Below, one piece after another: positions 1 to 3,988 of a DNA stretch of 6,232 nt. Source of the DNA: an uncultured Lysobacterales bacterium (GTDB taxonomy: Bacteria; Pseudomonadota; Gammaproteobacteria; Xanthomonadales; SZUA-36); contig CALJWY010000060.1 of NCBI GenBank assembly GCA_937974465.1, forward strand, positions 1-6,232, read 5' to 3'. Under the pieces are notes generated by a model. It searched no databases. It worked only from the letters and a program-made list of their open reading frames with translations, and was not told where the DNA came from. The position numbers were made by a program, and so were the translations under genes. Every line of letters starts with the position of its first letter. Positions within the stretch are counted from its first letter, which is position 1.

Positions 1-886
1 TGGAGTGAGCCTTGTCCAGATCGCGCAATACTGACCTGCCCTCCTCGCACAGAAGGAAAAAGCCTCCATAAGCAGCATCTACGTGCAGCCATAGATCATA
101 TTGTTCAGCCAGCGCCGCCAACTCTGTCATCGGATCAACAGCTCCGGCATCGGTGGTACCGGCTGATGCGATCAACAGCCATGGCCTGAGACCTGCCGCC
201 CTGTCTTCCAGGATCATCAGCTCAAGTTTCTGAGGGTCCATACGGTAGCGATGATCCATTGGAACCAGCCGTTTCTGACATTCAGCCAGGCCTGCCGCCC
301 GCAACGCCTTGTCCAGGCAATGGTGGGCATCTTCAGTCATGTAAATACAGCCGTTTTCGATATCGCCGGCGCGGATACCCATGGTTTCCCTGGCGGTCAC
401 AATCGCCGTCAGGTTAGCCATGCTGCCCCCTGAAGTCAGGTCACCACCTGCCGTTTCCGGAAACCCAACCAGGTCATTCATCCACCTGACCAGTTGCCGC
501 TCCATTTTCACGCCCCCCGGAGAGGCGAAGGCGACGCCGGAATAGCAGTTGGTTACATCGGCCAGGTAGTCGCCAAGCGCAGACGGGTAAATGCCGCCAC
601 CGGGTATATAGCCCATGTGGCCACCTGAGGCTGGTTTGATGCCTTCATAGATGACTCCCCTGTTGAAAGCTTTGAGCAAAGCGGGAAGTTCTTCAGGCTC
701 TTCTGTAAATACCGGCTCCAGAGCTGAGCTTAATCCCTGGTCGGGCTCAAAGGTCTTGGCATCGGGAAGTCCTTGTAAATACGACTCTCCGAAATCCAGG
801 GCTTGCCTGGCCAAATCATGGCGCTGTTCCGGCTTTGGCTCAAGACTCCCTGATGCCCGCTCCAGCTGTAAAATTTTCTCTCTCAT
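1..886 (-). CDS. Group II PLP-dependent amino acid decarboxylase, 3' part cut by window edge
   Basis: The open frame runs from ATG at 886 to the window edge, giving 295 residues and no stop. It reads as the N-terminal and central part of a pyridoxal-phosphate decarboxylase of the DDC/glutamate decarboxylase fold, a cytosolic enzyme that turns an amino acid into an amine and CO2. Visible marks are TSGGSMANLTA (151-161, cofactor phosphate pocket), the cofactor-stacking histidine in TEDAHHC (H188), SAGTTDAGAVDP (241-252) and HVDAAYGG (268-275), where D270 would pair with the pyridine nitrogen. The Schiff-base lysine should lie shortly beyond the edge and is not seen. The start is firm: the frame has a stop at 938-940 upstream and no other ATG, GTG or TTG between. 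The Shine-Dalgarno match is weak (GGAC). It is divergent from a second decarboxylase at 983. Family membership is secure; the substrate (aromatic, acidic or other amino acid) is not determined. Confidence 0.9.
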   Translation of the reverse strand, partial: MREKILQLERASGSLEPKPEQRHDLARQALDFGESYLQGLPDAKTFEPDQGLSSALEPVFTEEPEELPALLKAFNRGVIYEGIKPASGGHMGYIPGGGIYPSALGDYLADVTNCYSGVAFASPGGVKMERQLVRWMNDLVGFPETAGGDLTSGGSMANLTAIVTARETMGIRAGDIENGCIYMTEDAHHCLDKALRAAGLAECQKRLVPMDHRYRMDPQKLELMILEDRAAGLRPWLLIASAGTTDAGAVDPMTELAALAEQYDLWLHVDAAYGGFFLLCEEGRSVLRDLDKAHS

Positions 887-982
887 TAAGATGTCCGTTG
901 CAGATTGATTTCTGTAATTACGCCAAGCGCCGATATATCATCTGCATATTATTTCAGACTTGAGTCGGCAAAGGGACACAGA
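887..982. promoter_or_regulatory. Shared divergent control region between two decarboxylase genes
   Basis: These 96 bases separate the start codons of two divergently transcribed PLP decarboxylases, so promoters of both must lie here or inside the opposite gene. The AT-rich core at 932-953 contains a -10-like TATTAT (947-952) on the plus strand, which would start transcription about 25 bases before the GTG at 983. I see no good -35 element at the proper distance, so the promoter call is weak. No clear operator palindrome was found. Confidence 0.4.
972..976 (+). promoter_or_regulatory. Shine-Dalgarno AGGGA that decides the GTG start at 983
   Basis: AGGGA lies six bases before a GTG codon at 983-985. 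The longer reading from a TTG at 905 has no ribosome site and would begin 19 bases from the divergent gene's start codon. The GTG is therefore the preferred start of the right-hand decarboxylase. Confidence 0.65.
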
Positions 983-2458
983 GTGCAAAATCAGAATAAA
1001 TCAAGCCAGGACTCCGGTCAGCAAAACTCAACAAAAGACATCGGCGAGCAGTTCAGAGGTGAAATCGAAGAACTGATTACACAGCTGCAGTCTGCGCTGG
1101 CAGACACCATCCGCGGCACGGATGATCGCCCCGCATTGGCAGCGGGCGCCGAGGAAGTGCTGGCACTATTGGATGAGCCCCTGCCAGAATCGGGCTGTGG
1201 CGCGAAGCAAAGTATCGAAAAGCTTCTTGAACTCAATATGAAAGCTGCCGCCAATGTCGGCGGACCAAAATGTTTCCATTTTATTCTCGGTGGCAGCACC
1301 CCCGCGTCAATGGCAGCGGATATGCTTGCCACGGCGTTTGAAACCATAACCTATACGTGGGTTGTATCCCCCGTCGGGGTGCAAATGGAATTGCAGGCCT
1401 TGAACTGGCTTAAACAGATGTTTGGACTGAACCCGTCCATGTCTGGCGTGATGGTCACCGGGGCAACCATGGCAAATTTTGTCGGCCTGGCATCAGCCCG
1501 CCAATGGTGGGGTGAGCAGCTCGGCTTTGACGTATCTGAAGACGGTATGGCAGGCAAACCGCAAATGCCGGTCCTGACGTCCGGTTTTGTGCACGCGAGC
1601 ACACTCAAAGTGCTGGCGCTGCTGGGTGTTGGCCGCTCCAGTGTACAAAGGTTTTGCCGTGATGATGTCGGGCGTCTGGATCTGGAGGCAATGCAAAAAG
1701 CACTTGAAGACCTGGACGGCGAGCCAGCGGTAATCATTGTCAATGCGGGCGAGGTCAATGCGGGCGAGTTCGACCCGGTCAGCGACATGATTCAATTGGC
1801 TCGCAAGCATAATGTCTGGGTGCATGTGGATGGGGCATTTGGCTTGTTTGCGAGAGTTTCGCCGCGTATCCAACATTTCGTCGAAGGTGTGGAACAGGCT
1901 GATTCAGTTACGGTTGACGGCCACAAATGGTTGAACGTGCCTTATGACTCGGGTTATGCATTTGTCAGGGATATCGGCCTTATGGCCCGGTCTTTTCGAT
2001 ACTCAGCCGATTACCTGCCATCCGAAAATGAACCACACCCGACACCGGGTGCAATCGGTCCGGACAGTTCCAGGCGGGCGCGCGGCTTTGCAGTATGGGC
2101 CACACTTAAAGCATATGGTCGACAGGGTCATCGAAGAATTGTCGAACACTGCCTCGATATTGCGCAACATTTTTCCGCCCAGGTCCGCAACAATGAGCAC
2201 CTGGAGGCGATGGCCGATGTACCCCTGCATATCGTTGCGTTTCGTTTTAATCCTGGCGGTTTAAGCGAACAGGAACTGGACAGCCTGAATCAGCAACTGG
2301 GCGAAGCAGTTTTGGCCGATGGCCGGTTTTTAGCCGGAACATCCAGGATAGGAGAACGCACGGTGTTCAGGCCTGCCTTCTCGAATTGGCGGACACGCAA
2401 CGAGGACGTCGAAGAGTTTGCAGATGTCGTGGTTGAACTGGGCAAGGCGCTGATATGA
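983..2458 (+). CDS. Group II PLP-dependent decarboxylase, complete
   Basis: This 491-residue protein (from the GTG start) is a complete decarboxylase of the DDC/glutamate/tyrosine decarboxylase superfamily, and its length is normal for the family. Visible elements: substrate-side CFHFILGGSTPAS, cofactor phosphate loop TGATMAN (159-165), the stacking histidine in FVHASTLKV (H204), NAGEVNAGEFDPV (equivalent to the family's QAGNVNTGAFDP), HVDGAFGLF with D283, and the Schiff-base lysine K315 in VDGHKWLNVPYDSG. The C-terminal GTSRIGERTVFRPAFSNWRT is typical of the family's small domain. All catalytic residues are intact, so an active cytosolic enzyme is expected. The start is GTG, supported by AGGGA six bases upstream. 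The gene faces away from a related but clearly different decarboxylase and overlaps the downstream deoxynucleoside kinase by four bases (ATGA). Which amino acid it uses cannot be told; aromatic or acidic substrates are both possible, and some family members carry out other PLP chemistry. Confidence 0.9.
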   Translation: MQNQNKSSQDSGQQNSTKDIGEQFRGEIEELITQLQSALADTIRGTDDRPALAAGAEEVLALLDEPLPESGCGAKQSIEKLLELNMKAAANVGGPKCFHFILGGSTPASMAADMLATAFETITYTWVVSPVGVQMELQALNWLKQMFGLNPSMSGVMVTGATMANFVGLASARQWWGEQLGFDVSEDGMAGKPQMPVLTSGFVHASTLKVLALLGVGRSSVQRFCRDDVGRLDLEAMQKALEDLDGEPAVIIVNAGEVNAGEFDPVSDMIQLARKHNVWVHVDGAFGLFARVSPRIQHFVEGVEQADSVTVDGHKWLNVPYDSGYAFVRDIGLMARSFRYSADYLPSENEPHPTPGAIGPDSSRRARGFAVWATLKAYGRQGHRRIVEHCLDIAQHFSAQVRNNEHLEAMADVPLHIVAFRFNPGGLSEQELDSLNQQLGEAVLADGRFLAGTSRIGERTVFRPAFSNWRTRNEDVEEFADVVVELGKALI

Positions 2459-3117
2459 AGCAAATTCCAACCAGCGGCAAGCAAGCCCGTAAAACCATCG
2501 CCATCGCAGGCAATATTGGCACTGGTAAGTCCTCGCTGGTGGAGTTTCTGACCCGCACCTATGGGATTCAGCCATTTTATGAACCAAACGATGAAAACCC
2601 CTACCTGCCGGACTTTTACCAGGACATGAACCGCTGGGCGTTTCATTCACAACTCTACTTTCTGAGTAATAAATTTCGTATGCACCAGCAACTGGAGCAG
2701 ATGCCAGGTGTGGTGGTGCTCGACCGGACCATTTACGAGGATGCAGAGATTTTTGCCACTGCCCTGCATGATATGCGCAACTTCACCGGCAGGGACTGGG
2801 ATACCTATTGGAACTTCTACCAGATAATCCTTGATTCAATCCGTCCCCCGGACCTGATGATCTACCTGCGATGCTCAATGCGGACGCTACGCAAACGTAT
2901 CAATTTACGCGGACGTGCCATGGAGAAGGACATTCCCCTGGCCTACCTGAAACGGCTGGAACAGTTATATGAACAATGGCTTGGCAACTACCAGTATGGC
3001 GAGGTGCTTGTGCTGGAAACCGACAAGCTTGATTACATTAATGACATGGTCGACTGTCTTGATGTCATGGAGCGTGTCGAAGCATTGTTGCCCGCCACGC
3101 TCCAGCGCGACAGCTGA
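2455..3117 (+). CDS. Deoxynucleoside kinase (dCK/dGK/dAK family)
   Basis: This 220-residue protein is of normal length for bacterial deoxynucleoside kinases, which phosphorylate deoxyadenosine, deoxyguanosine or deoxycytidine with ATP in nucleoside salvage. The P-loop GNIGTGKSS is at 19-27 (K25, S26). The YEPNDENPYL segment supplies the catalytic-base glutamate (E43). W61 and Q66 in RWAFHSQLYF match the base-binding positions of the family. DRTIYED (90-96) is the D/E-R-S/T motif. RPPDLMIYL (130-138) is the conserved strand before the lid, and KRINLRGRAMEKDIPLAYL (147-165) is the arginine-rich lid. The DRT rather than ERS form and the overall look favour the bacterial dAdo/dGuo kinase type, but base preference is not provable here. 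Its ATG lies inside the decarboxylase stop (ATGA), which implies translational coupling. It converges on the VOC gene with an 11-base gap and no recognisable terminator. Confidence 0.92.
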   Translation: MKQIPTSGKQARKTIAIAGNIGTGKSSLVEFLTRTYGIQPFYEPNDENPYLPDFYQDMNRWAFHSQLYFLSNKFRMHQQLEQMPGVVVLDRTIYEDAEIFATALHDMRNFTGRDWDTYWNFYQIILDSIRPPDLMIYLRCSMRTLRKRINLRGRAMEKDIPLAYLKRLEQLYEQWLGNYQYGEVLVLETDKLDYINDMVDCLDVMERVEALLPATLQRDS

Positions 3118-3128
3118 CCGCTGAGGTA

Positions 3129-3509
3129 TCAGGCGTCATCCAGGTTGGTACAATAAATATTCAACTTATTGCCGTCCAGATCCCTGAAATACGCCGCATA
3201 GAAACCATCCATACGCTTACCGGGAGCACCTTCGTCACTACCACCCAGGGCCATTGCCAAAGCATACATTGCATCAACTTTCGCAGTTGAATCGACCATG
3301 AATGCGATCATGGTGCCATTGCCGATGCTGGCTGCATTGCCGTCAAATGGCTTACAAACAGAAAACGCCGGCTTATCCGGAGCCACCGCCCATGCGACAA
3401 AAGTGTCTTCCTGCATGAAGCGCCCTGCCCCCAATTCGGTAAAGAATGCATCATAAAAAGCGACTGCTTTCTCAAGATTATTGCTGCCTACCGTGGTGTA
3501 TCCAATCAT
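3129..3509 (-). CDS. VOC-superfamily (glyoxalase/dioxygenase fold) protein, probably non-metal
   Basis: This 126-residue protein is one complete VOC module made of two beta-alpha-beta-beta-beta halves. It belongs to a recognisable proteobacterial subgroup that begins MIGYTTVGSNNLEKAVAFYD and ends YFRDLDGNKLNIYC. The family includes glyoxalase I, extradiol dioxygenases and antibiotic-binding proteins; this subgroup has no known reaction that I can name. The usual metal ligands are absent: the first strand has Y-T-T where a histidine is expected, the second-half strand reads GTMIAF instead of GTHIAF, and the terminal strand has N117 in NKLNIYC where glutamate is usual. The start is firm, with GGAGA (complement of 3516-3520) six bases before ATG. 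The upstream region is AT-rich and carries a 22-base interrupted palindrome and, further out, the 23-base repeat array. It is convergent with the kinase gene. Confidence 0.88.
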   Translation of the reverse strand: MIGYTTVGSNNLEKAVAFYDAFFTELGAGRFMQEDTFVAWAVAPDKPAFSVCKPFDGNAASIGNGTMIAFMVDSTAKVDAMYALAMALGGSDEGAPGKRMDGFYAAYFRDLDGNKLNIYCTNLDDA

Positions 3510-3515
3510 TTTATG

Positions 3516-3520
3516 TCTCC
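3516..3520 (-). promoter_or_regulatory. Shine-Dalgarno GGAGA of the VOC gene
   Basis: Read on the minus strand, GGAGA precedes the ATG at 3509-3507 with a spacing of six bases. This is a near-ideal ribosome site and fixes the start of the VOC gene. Confidence 0.75.
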
Positions 3521-3645
3521 AAAACGTTTATTTTGTTCCTGCAAAACTTGTATATTTTGCATTTTTCAAATATTAAACACCCTTGAGTAAATAGAGTTAA
3601 AATTTGTATCTTAATGATTCTAAACAATATTAATCATGCAAATAT
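3521..3645. promoter_or_regulatory. AT-rich leader and promoter region of the VOC gene, beside the repeat array
   Basis: Positions 3541-3640 contain 23 G or C in 100 bases, far below the neighbouring genes. The stretch separates the VOC start from the repeat array and should hold the VOC promoter on the minus strand. Possible -10-like hexamers exist (for example TATACA, complement of 3549-3554, and TAATAT nearby), but none has a convincing -35 partner, so no specific promoter is claimed. There is no open reading frame here. The strong AT bias next to tandem direct repeats could also be a DNA-unwinding region. Confidence 0.45.
3540..3561. repeat. Interrupted palindrome TGCAAAA-N8-TTTTGCA, candidate operator
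   Basis: Perfect 7-base arms (3540-3546 and 3555-3561) are separated by eight bases. The site sits 31 bases upstream of the VOC start codon, where a promoter or the first transcribed bases would be expected. The size and symmetry fit a dimeric helix-turn-helix repressor site. In RNA it would form only a weak A/U-rich hairpin without a T-tract, so a terminator is unlikely. Confidence 0.5.
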
Positions 3646-3829
3646 GGCTATAGACAATCTGCCAATTTGGCTATAGACAATCTGCCATTTTGGCTATAGA
3701 CAATCTGCCATTTTGGCTATAGACAGTTTGCCATTTTGGCTATAGACAATTTGCCATATTGGCTATAGACAGTTTGCCATATTGGCTATAGACAGTTTGC
3801 CATATTGGCTATAGACAGATTTGCGATAG
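3646..3829. repeat. Tandem array of eight 23-bp direct repeats
   Basis: Units start with GGCTATAGACA at 3646, 3669, 3692, 3715, 3738, 3761, 3784 and 3807, an exact 23-base period with no spacer and no insertion or deletion between units. After the invariant first 11 bases, units 1-3 continue ATCTGCCA, units 4, 6 and 7 GTTTGCCA, and unit 5 ATTTGCCA. The linker is ATTT in unit 1, TTTT in units 2-4 and TATT in units 5-7 (counting the A of GCCA separately). Unit 8 is diverged after GACAG. The array is non-coding: every unit carries CTATAG, so TAG occurs on both strands, and a 23-base period moves this stop through all three frames. There are no unique spacers, so it is not CRISPR. Its role is unknown; candidates are iteron-like protein-binding sites, a clustered operator or transposase-binding repeats. 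Confidence 0.97.
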
Positions 3830-3937
3830 CAAAATATGTTGCCTGAGCTTCGGAATAAATCGCTAAGTATCCGCCAATAAACAACACCATTTACGCGCTC
3901 TTGTTAAGTGTGGAAAGCCAACATACGAGTTACCATG
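3830..3937. other. Intergenic stretch with no recognised gene or signal
   Basis: Between the repeat array and the protease terminator I find no open frame with a ribosome site, no tRNA-like fold and no insertion-sequence end. Its left edge completes a small palindrome TTTGC-GATA-GCAAA (3820-3833) that begins in the decayed last repeat. TGTGGAAAG (3910-3918) is only loosely like a DnaA box and is not claimed as one. Confidence 0.5.
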
Positions 3938-3964
3938 AAAAAGGCCGCAACTATGTGCGGCCTT
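3938..3964 (-). terminator. Rho-independent terminator of the metalloprotease gene
   Basis: On the minus strand a perfect 9-base stem (AAGGCCGCA pairing with TGCGGCCTT, arms at 3956-3964 and 3941-3949) with a 6-base loop is followed by a run of five T (complement of 3938-3942, partly in the stem). It lies 24 bases after the protease stop codon. On the plus strand the hairpin is followed by TTGATTTC, not a clean T-tract, so it works best for the minus-strand gene. Confidence 0.9.
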
Positions 3965-3988
3965 GATTTCATTGGTCACGAAGACGTC

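Noticed and set aside
905..982. N-terminal extension of the right-hand decarboxylase from a TTG at 905
   Set aside because: It has no ribosome site, and the extra 26 residues match nothing in the family. A GTG at 983 with a good Shine-Dalgarno explains the start better.
1351..1876. Antisense open frames within the decarboxylase gene
   Set aside because: They lie opposite a strongly supported coding frame, have serine-rich or arbitrary composition and no recognisable domain, and are shadows of it.
3108..3140. Bidirectional terminator between the kinase and VOC genes
   Set aside because: The 11-base gap and flanks show no GC-rich hairpin followed by a T-run on either strand.
3646..3829. CRISPR array
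   Set aside because: The repeats abut one another with no unique spacers, the 23-base unit is nearly constant throughout, and no cas gene is present.
3646..3829. Terminal multiple repeats of an IS21- or Tn7-like element
   Set aside because: Such elements carry spaced transposase-binding repeats, but here the units are fused, no transposase gene or remnant is adjacent, and no matching end with a target duplication was found. It remains only a possibility.
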